Assembly: GCA_950295325.1 (NCBI GenBank)
Contig: OX485808.1
Span: 12,838,501-12,902,500, forward strand
Reading direction: 5' to 3'
Length of the DNA: 64,000 nucleotides
Source: Polytrichum commune
Lineage: Eukaryota; Streptophyta; Polytrichopsida; Polytrichales; Polytrichaceae
Under the pieces are notes generated by a model, which was not told where the DNA came from, did no database searches, and saw only the letters and a program-made list of their open reading frames with translations. Made by a program: the position numbers and the translations under genes. This document shows positions 13,195-25,220 of this stretch, piece by piece. Within the stretch, counting starts at the first letter, position 1; every line of letters begins with the position of its first letter.

Positions 13195-14697
13195 CAGTCT
13201 AACCTCGTTAGTACGACACTCGTTAAGACGACGCCCTCGATATTACGACACATTTTTGCGCGACCAAACTTCTTAGTTCAAAACTCCCTCTTTTAGACGA
13301 CTAGGACACTCGATAATACGACACTTAGAGCGTGCATTTTGTCATATTAAAGAGGGAATAAATGCTAAAATTCCTTTCATCCATGATATGTACATCTAGA
13401 ATACATCCATTTTCACTTGGGAACTTAATGATAATTAGGGTTACAAGTGTAACACTTGCTCTTGCTATTAATTCAACTGGAACTGATAAGTTGAAGTTGC
13501 TTGTGATTTATAAGTCTAAGTAACCACGATGTTTTGGAAGGTGGCAGCCTCATGAGTATGTTCGGTGGCAATCAAATAAATCCGCTTGGATGAAGGGGGA
13601 TATATTTGAAGCTTGGATTTTGCAGCTCAACAATCAATTCAAAGGCCAAAATGGAAAGGTGATTATGATTTTGGATAATGCATCTTCACATGTTGTTAGT
13701 TCTGCCAAAGTTGGTAAGTCTCATGGTTTTTCAACCTTGGAATTGAGCAACATGACTTTGGTATTCCTCCCCCCCAATGTGACAAGCGTAGTGCAACCTT
13801 TGGATCAAGGTATAATAGCATCTTTCAAAATTCAATACAAGAAGAAACTTTTGCAGTGGGTTTTGTCACAATATGATGATGCTACATTGAAGGACTTAAG
13901 GAAGGTGGTGCCCAATATCAGACAAGCTATCATGTGGAGTTATGAAGTATGGAGTGAGTTGGATGCACAAATAGTCAGGAATTGTTGGAGGATGGCGCGT
14001 ATATTACCTGCAACATGGAATGCCGATTTTGCCTTAGTTGATGAAAGGGAGAAGAATAGAATGCGAGAAGAATCAGATGAACTTGGTGCTCTGATTTCAA
14101 AATTGCGATTGGGTGATGATGAGATGTCTATCGAGACTTATATTCAGATGGAAGGGGAAGAGATTACTGAGCTAGAATTGACAACTGATGAGTTGGTGGA
14201 TGCCGCTTTGGGAGTCAATCATGCACAAGGCTTTGATCTTAATGTTGATTTGCATTCAGTAGATGTGGATGATGTTGCTCCACCTACAGTAAAGCTTAGT
14301 GATGCTAAACATCATGCATCATTGTTGTCTAATTTCTTATTAGACAACTCTTTACATTTTGGTGTTAATGAAATTATTAGTTTTCAAAAGCTAGTAGGGA
14401 ATTTAGAGAAGATGACAGTTGCTAACTTAGGTAGGCAACACCAGAGATCTTTGAACTCTTATTTCAAGAGTTCTTGAGAATTTTTGCATTTGTTTGGAGT
14501 TATAAGTTATTATTTCATACACTTCCTAAACCCTAAACTCAATGTATATGGTTTGAATCTCATATTTCTTATGTTTTTGTATTCCCTCGATAGTACGACA
14601 ATTTTAGGCCATTTGTCATATTAACGAGAAGACGACACCTCGATAATACGACATTTTTTGCGTTTCCCAAAGGTGTCATACTAAAGAGGGAGAACAG
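13195..14697 (+). mobile_element. Tigger/pogo-like DNA transposon, internally deleted
   Basis: The left terminus starts at CAGTCTAACCTCGTTAGTAC after a TA dinucleotide. The reverse complement of the right end, CTGTTCTCCCTCTTTAGTAT, matches it imperfectly (about 18 of 25 bases), with TA at 14698-14699 as the second target-site copy. Both ends carry repeats of a subterminal motif close to CTCGATAATACGACA, at about 13227, 13310, 14585 and 14639. The element encloses a transposase remnant in the expected orientation. A length of about 1.5 kb, shorter than typical autonomous relatives, fits loss of the 5' half of the gene. Confidence 0.75.
13437..14477 (+). pseudogene. Tigger/pogo DDE transposase, N-terminally deleted
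   Basis: Continuous frame from about 13437 with one internal TAA at 13521-13523; the longest intact part, from 13590, is 295 residues. Family matches in order: VTLALAINSTGTDKLKLLVI, PRCFGRW, NKSAWMKGDIFEAW, MILDNASSH (second catalytic Asp) and LPPNVTSVVQPLDQGIIASF (third catalytic Asp). The region that should hold the CENP-B/Tc5-type DNA-binding domains and the first catalytic Asp is absent: only about 240 bases separate the left terminus from the first recognisable codon. The acidic C-terminus ends in SLNSYFKSS. By family knowledge it would need the missing Asp for strand transfer, so it is very probably inactive. The C-terminal 295 residues are intact, which is unusual for an otherwise dead copy. 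Confidence 0.85.
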
Positions 14698-15570
14698 TAC
14701 CCTCGTGCTTCATCATAGCATCTATTAAGTAGTCTTTAACCCCTCAAGGCCCACATATCTTGCACACTTTTCAAAGTGAAAGAAACGCATGGCACCATGA
14801 AATTCTCATTGTATTGGAACTGCATCATCTCCCTCTCTATAAGTAGTAAGCTGCATCTGGCTTCCCCTGCATCAATATACATTTCCAAGGGATGTTGTCG
14901 AATCCTCCTCTAAAAGCAGATTCATTGCCACATTCTCACATTCCTCATCACGGATGAATTTGAATCTCAATGTCAAACTAACCGTACGAGCACTAATCAT
15001 ACAACACAAAAAACTATTCAGTATAGCCACTGATGATCATATAAAGGCATCTCAATTGTCCTCGCTCCCTTCAAGAAAGGAAGCAGCATCCGAATTTTAC
15101 GTGTTCCTCGAAGCCAGGGGAATTTAGTGACCTATTCCTCCACAGATATTAAGCACCGGATCACGGTCAGCCCATTCCTGATGATAATTTTGAAAGGATA
15201 CGCTCTAATCAAAGGCAAATCGGAGCTTAAGCATGTCTTTTTTGGCTTCACGTGGGAAGCAGTCCTCGGCAGATTGGGAGCTCAAACAACAAGTTGAATC
15301 ATGCGTTCTACTTCCTTGCCACCAAGGTCCGAGACTACTTAATTACTGCATACTTCCAAAGAAGAAAGCCTAAATTAAGGCGAACCAGGCTGTGTGGGTG
15401 TGGGGACTCGGAGGGAATATAACTTACCTTTTCGATGCTATGACCTTATAAGCACCTACTCTTCATAGTACCTAGAGTGAACGGGAATTGGGGGGGGAAA
15501 TAAGGCTACCTTGAAATCTCTGCCTGGAACATTAAGCCTCAAGGTGCCAAACGTTTGCTTATTATAAGCA
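14698..15570. other. Gene-free DNA
   Basis: No coding frame or repeat recognised. Confidence 0.4.
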
Positions 15571-16560
15571 AGTAAGTGGTATCTATATATATATATATAA
15601 GTGGCCCTACTCAACTCCATGGGCAATTTTGGCTGTTAGGTCAGATTGGGAGTTGTCTCATTGGGTTAGTGATTGTAAACTCATCACGAAGCTTGTCAAT
15701 TTCAAGTTTCATTATCGGAGTTGAGGTGCAAGAGTTACAAGAAGTCCAAGGGAAGATTCTCGTTCTCTTCAAGTGATCGCATAGGCCTTCGCAATTGTGT
15801 TGATTATTGAATCTAGAATGGTGTATACATTTTCAACACATAGTGTGATTTTGTTGTAACACGTTTTCTTCTGTGTCCATTCTCCAAGACTACACGCTTT
15901 GCCATATACCACTCAATAATAGGCATCTGTTTAAGAGAGGGACCACATAAGGCACATGTACCCTACCTCTAAGGTATGTGGCCTTATCCAACCCCACATC
16001 CAATTTGGCCATTGAATCGAACTAGGAAGAATCTCGTTCAGTTAGTGATTGTGAATAATGAAGCTTGCAAATTCCAATTGCAAAATCGGAGCTGAGGTCC
16101 AAAAATTACAAAAGGTCAAAGATTCTTGTTCTCTTCAAGTGATTGCATAGGCCCTCCCAGTTGTGTTACTTATTGAACTTGGAATAGTGTTTATATTCTG
16201 AGCATATAGTCCAAATTATCTCATCATGACTCATATTCTTTCGGTGTCCGATCTTCAAAAAAACAAGCTTTGAAATAATATACCACTCAATTATAGGCAT
16301 CCAATTAAGAAGAGTGGCCACATAAAGCATATGTATCTTACAAGTGAGTTATGCCACCTTATCCAATACACACATTTTTGGCCATTGAAATAGATTGGAA
16401 ATTGTCTTAATTACTTATGACATAATTGCAAGTCACCAAGCTTGTCATGTCAAGTTTCAAAATCGGAGTTGAGAGGTCAAAGTTGAGAGACTGTGCTCTC
16501 TTCAAGTGACCACATAGACAACCCTCCCAATTCTACTAATTGTTGAACCAAGAAAAGAAG
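15570..16560 (-). repeat. R2 repeat, three tandem ~375 bp units in inverted orientation
   Basis: Anchors 'gaagcttgtcaatttcaag' (about 15687), 'gaagcttgcaaattcc' (about 16060) and 'caagcttgtcatgtcaag' (about 16437) give spacings of about 373 and 377. Each unit also carries 'ctctcttcaagtg'-like and 'ataggcatc' motifs. The sequence corresponds to the reverse complement of the 6.2-8.6 kb block. Confidence 0.6.
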
Positions 16561-19500
16561 AAAAATAACTTCGGATTTTTGATAGTCAACGTGTAGGGTG
16601 GTCCGTTAACCATCCACATTTCATTTTTGTTAGGAACTGAAAGAGGAACATGATGTAATGCCTATATCTCAATAGGTGAACCTATGTCGGCCAACATGAG
16701 ACAGGAGAGTAGCTAATCTAACAAAATTGGGGCTTGATGTTTTTAAGTTTTCTCTTATTGAGGACCATATATGTGAGATAAGTATGTGGACATGATTGTG
16801 TGAGATATTTCCTATAACTTTTTTGATTTTAGATGGGGGATATCAAGATCTATAAGTGTATTAAGAGATGACTAATGGACTATGCTCCCATATACCTACT
16901 GTGATGAAAATTGGGGGGAAAGCATGCCATCCAATTTGTCTAAGGTGAGAGATGAGATGTCATATTTTGCATGTTTGCTGTTGATAGTAGCCTCAGTGAA
17001 TTAGTTGTTGCGATATGCAAATTCAATAGTTTGGACAGTAAGTTAACATGAGGAGAACGGGAAAAGGGTTATCTGTGAGAACAATGCTATCTATTTTTTG
17101 AGGATGTACCAGTCCTATCTCATTATCAGGCATATCTTTTTGGTGTCCATTCTTAAATACAAGCCTTAAGATATAAGTGCCAAAATACCACTCAAATATA
17201 AGTGTTTGATAAAGCCCATATAGCTTATATGAGCCATGAGTCAACCGCATCTTCTGTACACAGTTCTGATCAGTGTGCACATGACGACAACAATGTGCAT
17301 TTATGATCTGTTGTCGGCAGAATGCTTAACGAATTTGATTTGCAAACATATCCGTAGCCTCGATAACCACTTAACTGTAGTTCTCTTGAACCTTGAGAAA
17401 TGTCAGTTGTTCACCACAGTATTATCCAGGTATGGAGGGTATTCAATCAATCTTGAACGAACCACTTAACTGTAGTTATCTTGAAGCTCGAGAAACATTG
17501 ATTTTTAACCACAGTACTTCCCAGGTATGGAGGGAATTCAACCAATCTTGAATAGTGTTTTAGCAACAGGACATAGAATGTTCGGGTTCAAACTTTGAGC
17601 TGACCATATGTACACTAAACAGTGACCTTTCGAATAATTTGCCTGACCCATTGCCTTCCAATTTCAAGATACGTTGAGCTACTTAGGAGTGTGTTTTAAT
17701 CACCTTGAAATTGTGAAGTGAGTATAGTAATTAATGTGGAGCAGTGTGCTTACCTGTGGTGCCAGATTCATCATTACAACTCCACACTAATGACCAAATC
17801 TAACTTAATTGTTACACATTGTATAACATATTATATTATGTAGTTCTGGAAGTGCTTGTCACTCCTCATCATGCACATATGATGAATAAACCATATATGC
17901 AGAGATCCACAAAAGAAGTACTTTATCTTAAGATCATCTGGACTCGTTTCCTTAACAATTCGTATGGTTCAAGAATACCAAATACAAGTTACTCCAAATT
18001 ACTGACACACATGAAGGACTTCAATTACTTCACCAGATTTACAAGAAATAATGCAACGCTCAACTTCCTCTCCTTTAGTTATTAAAGGGTACTAAGAAAA
18101 TATGACATTGGTCCTCCATTGGGTGATTTTGTACAAATTGTCACCTCACTGTTTCAAGCATGTTGAGGATTAAAGATAAGTGTTGAAATTAGATTTTAAT
18201 TACTGCATAGGGACATCTCCAGGTTATTACGATCCATGTCTTAACTCTGTTGATTACATGTTTCCTGGACTCAGGTGCCTTTCTCGGGATAAATTGATTT
18301 AAGAGCTTTACAACCCTTTCTATTCATCAACTGGCCAAGTAAATGAATGGATGATGTCACCAACAACAACAAAAAGATTGCAGATTTTCACAATAATGTG
18401 TTGATGCCTGCAATAGAACAGAGTATGAGCATTAGAAAATACACAACCCACCACACAAAAATGTGAAACAGTTCCTCCACATGGACTACACTAGAGACAA
18501 ATACAAACCCATGGTCTGTAAATTGCTGACACTCAGCTTTACTTATTGTTGGGATCGCATGTTGCTTTTCAACGCTCTCTCAAGAACACTAAAAGCAAGC
18601 TGGAATTATTGAGTTGTATTGCAGCCAACTAAAGATAGTTCAAAAATCGAGACTTCTTAGTGTTGGTAGAATTGAATTTATGTGCAAGTCAGGAATACTC
18701 AAATACAAACATAGTACACTACATTCACCTTCATAGATCCTGCAGTTTGCACTTGGAGCACACCTTTAAAACAAGGAGATGCAACCTCTACAAATCCTCA
18801 AATTTTGACAACAGAGAACAAATTGGCGTTGTACGTGAACTTTGCTGGGTTCACATCCACAAACAAAATGCCCATACCACACCGCAGGAGTCAAAAAAAA
18901 ATCTTCTATACATCACTTTACCCCTTGTGGCACTGACTTTTGGAGAAGGCAATGGAAACTTGGACGAGGGACATAGGGCAAAAGCATATTGCTCAGCTAA
19001 CTGCAACAGGAATGTGGTCTCAAAGGCTACATCCAATTAAGACACGCATCAACCTTCCTTTTATCATCATAGTGACTTCCCCGACCTCAGTACCAAAGAG
19101 GTGGAATAGGTCTAATAGATCTTTCAGTGCTTCTTAGAGGCTTAACCCACTGGTGGACCAATATATAGGTGAAAGGATGGTATGAATAATCAACATCGAC
19201 AATTGTATCAAAGAACCTACCCGTGGGTATCCAAATTGTAATACCAGTCAAATGTTAATATTTGATTGGTACCTCAAGGTGAGAGAGTTTTTGTATACCC
19301 GAGTTATTATTTGGGTCAACACCATTCTAAATCATATTGGTACTAAAGCAGTTTACCTAGGTATGAAGGTTCTTGCATGGTATACATACCCAAATGATAT
19401 CAAAAACAAAAAAAATATCCTCTAATACCCAAACCCTACTGGTATCAAAATTTGTGAAAACCTCATTATACATACCCAAATGGTATCCAGAAACGACACT

Positions 19501-21195
19501 ACCAGTCCAACACTGGTTAAAACACCCATACTAGGCCAAACCCTTTCAGAAGATTGACGGATGTGTTGTTCATCCTCATGACCTGTCCAGCACCGTGGCC
19601 AGCCTCTACTGTTGCTACTAAACCAGATCAATGGACAAATCTGAGTGTTGGGACTTCTTCCTGCCCAGGATGATTCTTCAAAGACCATTGGATTTACTGC
19701 CAAGTTTAGGGTTTAGGATTTAGGGTCCAAGCACACAAACTCGCCACCATCAGGAATAGAAGAGGAAAGCCACCTGTTAGAATGAAACGCAAGGAGATGT
19801 TTGCCAAGGAACCGCTCAGACCCTTGGATGTTCTTTTTTGTTTTGTGATAATTTCAGTCTGACAACTGATTATCAAAATCCACACCACAAAAACTATAGC
19901 TAAGAATCAACTCGCATAAGTTTTGAAGCACCATATAACCAAATATCCAACACTAGAACTAGTGCTCATATTGCTCATCATTTATACTGACAAGACTCAC
20001 AAGCCTGCAGCTTCCTCCTTTTAGGTGACTAGATCTAGGTCCATGGAGGCAACCGCAACCACAACCAACAAGTTCATCATCACCGTCACACACATCACGA
20101 CTCATGTTTAGGGAGGCTATCAATATTTTTACACACAACACAATCCATAGTACCTAGATACATGCACACAAAGACTACCAAGACCAGCATGAGATTATCA
20201 ACACATATTATGCAACTTTCGAACAAAGAATTGCAATACCTGTAGAATGCGAAAAGCTAGTGACGCTCTCTCGGACATCACCGACCCCTCCTACCCAATT
20301 CCTTGTCGCAAGCTCTCATCATGGCAAACCTTGACGTCCTCATGTTCTCCGCTATGAAGACGACACCACCATCATCTGCAAGCCAAACATACAAAACCTA
20401 ACACCTTCAATAATAGATAAGAAAAATAATCTCGAACACTTCAAACATGTCGATGCGCATAAGTTGTGGAATGGCTTCCACACAGTGGAAGCTAAGACAT
20501 TGGAATATGGGATTGAGAAATGTGAATATAAACATGCAAGTGCAGATGCTTTGGCATAAGATTTTGGCATCTCACCTTAGGAGGCTAACGTGTTGCACAT
20601 CATTAGACACGCCTTCTCCATGTACAATAGAGGGCATGGCCCATGGAGTAGAAAGATGGAAGAATAGGACACTATCTACACTTGACCCAACTTCCAAAGA
20701 ATACTAAAATTGATGAATATAGCTTTGAGAGGAATTCCTATCAAATTACTATGTGGAGTGATTGTGGATACACCATGTCTAAAAACAATGTAGAATTTTA
20801 GACCACAAAATGACTTCATACGATGAGCGCTGCAATCAACAACACGGTCATCCCCAACATGGTGGTCTTCACCCTGATAACCATTGGTTGAGATTCCTAA
20901 AGATCTCTCTAGCGAACCCGCAAGATAGCCTCAACCTTCTCACCAAGAATTGTTCATTTAGTCATCTACACCAACTCGGATACCCCTATATTTATGAAGG
21001 TTGAGAAAAAATTTGAGCTTCCAAGGAAAATAGAACATACTGTAGTTCATGTAGATGATCTAGACATCTTAGGAAAATTCACGCATAAACAAATCACAAG
21101 TATTGCTATCTATGAAAGATATAGGCTATGTTTAGAATATGAAGTTTTGAGATCCTCAAAAAACCGTGTTGACCCCTTTTTTCATATTTACTTAG
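16561..21195. other. Long gene-free stretch
   Basis: Only short, low-quality frames. It contains an R2 fragment at 17090-17240 and a 95 bp tandem duplication (listed separately). Around 19230-19500 there are repeated 'catacccaaatg' motifs of unknown origin. Confidence 0.4.
17366..17552 (+). repeat. 95 bp tandem duplication
   Basis: Two head-to-tail copies start at 17366 and 17461 with 'accacttaactgtagtt'. Both run through 'ccaggtatggagggnattcaa' and 'caatcttgaa', with scattered substitutions. Confidence 0.7.
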
Positions 21196-22846
21196 GGGGG
21201 ATACTAAAGTACCCCCAACAAACTTTTAGGGGGCATGTCAGATCAAAAAAACAGGCTGCCCGCCCCCCCCCCCCCCCCCCACGGATGTCAATTTTCCATC
21301 CATCGCGAATGACACATAACATAGGCGGATGTCATTCAGGTTCGCGTCATTCTGGACATGTAATTCGTCATGCCGCAAAAATCGGATCTAAGACCCTTAG
21401 ATCTAGGGATTTAGATAGTGGCGGCCGTAAAGGCCAGCCGTTAGATGTAGGTATGACTTGATCTACGGCCAAGAAGACTTGGTGGTTGGAAATGGTAGTC
21501 CTCCGAAGGGAGCGTGGAGGCTCATTCTTTCTTTCTCTCTCTCTCTCTCTCTCTCTCTCATTCTAGTGGTTAGGACTAGACTTCTCTTTCACACATTCTT
21601 GTGGTTAGCACGACTCTTCTCTTTGCCCCCTCTCCATGTATGTAGATGCAATTAGTTATTGAAGAATAGGAATAGAAATGAGGGACAAAGAGGTTTATGA
21701 GCCCTATGAATGTTGAATAACATGGTTTTTAAACCCTATGAATGTTGAATGATAGGGTTTTGAACCCTATTGAAGAGATGTATTATTATCTAGTTGCATT
21801 AGCTTTAATATCTTAGGTTATTGGATGTTACTTAATGATCACTTAATATTTCCTTCCAGCAGTTCTTGTCTTAGTCTATACACTTTATAATGAATTACAT
21901 GTCCATCTATGTCATTCAGTGTTCCAGACTAGTCATTCACTGTTTGATTGTCTGAATAACAGTCACCGATGTAATTTTGGGCTAAATGACAAGTCTCGGG
22001 TTGTCTTGCTTGAACGCAAAAACTTACTTGTCACTTCATCATTTGGCCCAAAATTACATCGGTGTCTGTTATTCAAACAACCAAATAGTGAATGACCGGC
22101 CTGGAACACTGAATGACACTGAATGACACTGAATGACATAGCGTAAATTCCCAAAGGACTTGGGATGAATATCTTCACAATCATGAATGACATCCTAATC
22201 ATGAAAGATATCACAATTACAAATTACAATTACACAATTACAATTACTATTAATTCCAAGTCCTTTAATAATGAATTACATGTCCATCTATGTCATTCAG
22301 TGTTCCAGGCCGGTCATTCACTGTTTGGTTGTTTGAATAACATACACCGATGTAATTTTAGGCCAAATGATGAAGTGACAAGTAAGTTTTTGCGTTCAAG
22401 CAAGACAACCCGAGACTTGTCATTTAGCCCAAAATTACATCGGTGACTGTTATTCAGACAATCAAACAGTGAATAACTAGTCTGGAACACTGAATGACAT
22501 AGATGGACATGTAATTCATTATAAAGTGTATAGACTAAGACAAGAACTGCTGGAAGGAAATATTAAGTGATCATTAAGTAACATCCAATAACCTAAGATA
22601 TTAAAGCTAATGCAACTAGATAATAACACATCTCTTCAATAGGGTTCAAAACCCTATCATTCAACATTCATAGGGTTTAAAAACCATGTTATTCAACATT
22701 CATAGGGCTCATAAACCTCTTTGTCCCTCATTTCTATTCCTATTCTTCAACAACTAATTGCATCTACATACATGGAGAGGGGGCAAAGAGAAGAGTCGCG
22801 CTAACCATAAGAATGTGTGAAAGAGAAGTCTAGTCCTAACCACTAG

Positions 22847-22881
<35 letters not shown>

Positions 22882-23207
22882 AAGAATGAGCCTCTGCGCT
22901 CCCTTCGGAGGACTACCATTTCCAACCACCAAGTCTTCTTGGCCGTAGATCAAGTCATACCTACATCTAACGGCTGGTCTTTACGGCCGCCACTATCTAA
23001 ATCCCTAGATCTAAGGGTCTTAGATCTGATTTTTGCGGCATGACGAATTACATGTCCAGAATGACGCGAACCTGAATGACATCCGCCTATGTTATGTGTC
23101 ATTCGCGATGGATGGAAAATTGACATCCGTGGGGGGGGGGCGGGCAGCCTGTTTTTTTGATCTGACATGCCCCCTAAAAGTTCGTTGGGGGTACTTTAGT
23201 GTCCCCC
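21196..23207. mobile_element. Foldback element: ~960 bp near-identical inverted arms
   Basis: The left arm (21196-22163) and right arm (22256-23207) are reverse complements around a 92-base spacer. By eye the compared ~450 bases differ at only a few sites, all transitions, plus the length of the C/G run near 21265 and 23132. Matching landmarks include the (TC)n run at about 21535 against (GA)n at about 22852, and GGGGGAYACTAAAG at both outer ends, itself part of a small palindrome. Smaller inverted repeats ('cattcagtgttccag') nest inside each arm. No reading frame resembles a transposase; the apparent frames in the two arms are mirror copies of each other. No convincing target-site duplication was found. 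Confidence 0.9.
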
Positions 23208-25220
23208 GTTTGAGATGGTGGACCTGTCAAACCACAAGTCAAGGAATACATCTGACGGAAAGTTTGCCTCATATAATTGGACATTATTGAGGTACTTTGT
23301 GAGGTGCAATTGCCTGAAAAATACCTATTAAATAACAGTTTGGCTCACTCCCAATCCACAGTCCGAGGAGTTTTATACAAAAATCGGTACATTTCCGATC
23401 TTTTATAAAGACATTCGGATTTTTATTTTTTTGCTCGGAAGTTACCTAAATCCAATTTTTATTCTCGGTTAAAAACCAATATTTAACTTTACCATTCGGT
23501 AATTTTCCGACTTTCTCAATTTCATTTCGGTATGTTTCCGAAGATTTGTATTGTATGTCGGATTTGTTTTTTAAAATATTGTAAAAGAAAATTGGTGTTA
23601 TGCTTTTAAAGGGGTGAATTTGTGTTGATAGAAAATCCAAGTATCTTTGGAAGGATTTGAACCTTGCCAAGCCCCCACCAACTTGGGGCCAAGGATTTAG
23701 CTTTTAAAAATATATATAAATTCAAAAAGGGTTCATACATTATTTAGAGGCTAGTTAGTACAACAATACATGCAACTTTTAAACATTTGTATCCTCATAA
23801 TTAGAAAATATAGTTGAACTTACAGAATAAGATGCATCACTTGCAGAAGACACATAACGTGAAGAATTAGCATATAAAAACCGGTATTTCGTTCCAGTTT
23901 TCCACAAAGGAATTGCCTCTTCAATAATATTATCAAAGTTTTCATTTGGTCCCTCTAAAGCAATTCTAAGCATAGCTTCCAAATTTTTACTCCCAAGTCT
24001 GTTTCACACTCGTGTTTTTATTAAATTTTGGACACTAAATCCTGAACCCTAAATCCCAAACTTCATCCCACGCTCTGTACTTCACGGCGCCATGCATAAA
24101 ATTGCAGTGTGATGTCACTGTGAAGTCTCAGAATCGCTATGAGAGATTCAAGACATCCAGGAGATGAGCATTGGTTCCGCACAAGTTTGTTTCTTACTCT
24201 TCAAGACTTATCTACAAGATTTCAAGAGATTCACAACCTCCGAAACAGGTGTCTCCGACTGGATCGCAGTGGATCGCCGCACCAAACTAGACCTTCACCC
24301 TGGACCTCCGAAACAAATGTCTCCAATTGGATCGCAGTGGATCGCCACACTGAACTGGACCTCCGAAGTGGACCTTCACCCTGGACCTCCGAAACAAATG
24401 TCTCCAATTAGATCGCAGGTGGATGTAGAAACAAAGAAAAGCGGAAGAGCAGTAGCGAAAGAGCACAGAGAGAAATCCCAGTAGAGGAGTGAGAGGAGTG
24501 AGACACTTTGCACAAGGGACTCAAACTCCTTATACTCATGAGAGAGGGTCCTTGGGTGCTTAGAGCCTCAAAACCCTAATCGGCCCAGTGAACGGAACCA
24601 ACCCTAAATTAATTAGCCTCCATGGTTCTTGACCTTATGAGTCATGACTCTAGTATTACCCTAGTAGAAAATTCCGCCCTATCCCTAGTCCCTTCGGCTA
24701 CTTGCCTAAAATTTAAAAATTGGCTCGGTAAATATCCTAAAATATGATGCCTCAACCGGCTATATTGCCGATCTTTTCTCATTCGAACCGGTCAATTTCC
24801 GATCTTAACAATTTTAAGTCGGTACCTCGTCCGAATCATTGCGAACTCATTCGGAAATCTCCAAAAAAATTTGGCTAGCTCGTAACTAAAGTTCGGTACT
24901 CCCCGTTCATTGTCCCAATCTTTCTATGAGGACATCACTACTGCCGTTGTACAATCTGTGATCTAACATCACATGTTGCCAATTCTTTGTAAGAAAATTT
25001 TCTTCATCGATCCCACACATGTTTCGTTCCTACTCTGTGATTTCAGAAGGAAAATCCATCCTCTGGAAGCAAATGGTGGTGAGGCTCATTCTGTTGGAGA
25101 ACTAACAAAGAAGATGATGATGGCCAAATAAGAGGTAAATGGATCTTAAATGTTTACTTTTTCCTAACTAGCCCACTTCTCCTAGAATATGAAACACACA
25201 ATTAGCACAAGATGGTTAGC
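23208..25220. other. AT-rich gene-free DNA with recurrent TCGG/CCGG motifs
   Basis: Stretches at 23330-23560 and 24720-24900 repeat motifs such as 'cggtacatttccgatctt' and 'ccgatcttttctcattcg'. They resemble the interior of the 9.2-10.5 kb element (9300-9480) and may be a decayed relative. Confidence 0.35.
24240..24420 (+). repeat. Minisatellite, three units of ~68-81 bp
   Basis: Units begin with 'ccgaaacaggtgtctcc' at 24240 and 'ccgaaacaaatgtctcc' at 24308 and 24389. They share 'ggatcgcagtggatcgcc' and 'gaccttcaccctggacctcc'. Confidence 0.8.

Noticed and set aside
20994-23168. Reading frames inside the foldback arms (for example 20994-21461 and 22950-23168)
   Set aside because: They share the same peptide only because the arms are inverted copies; no domain and no protein-like composition.
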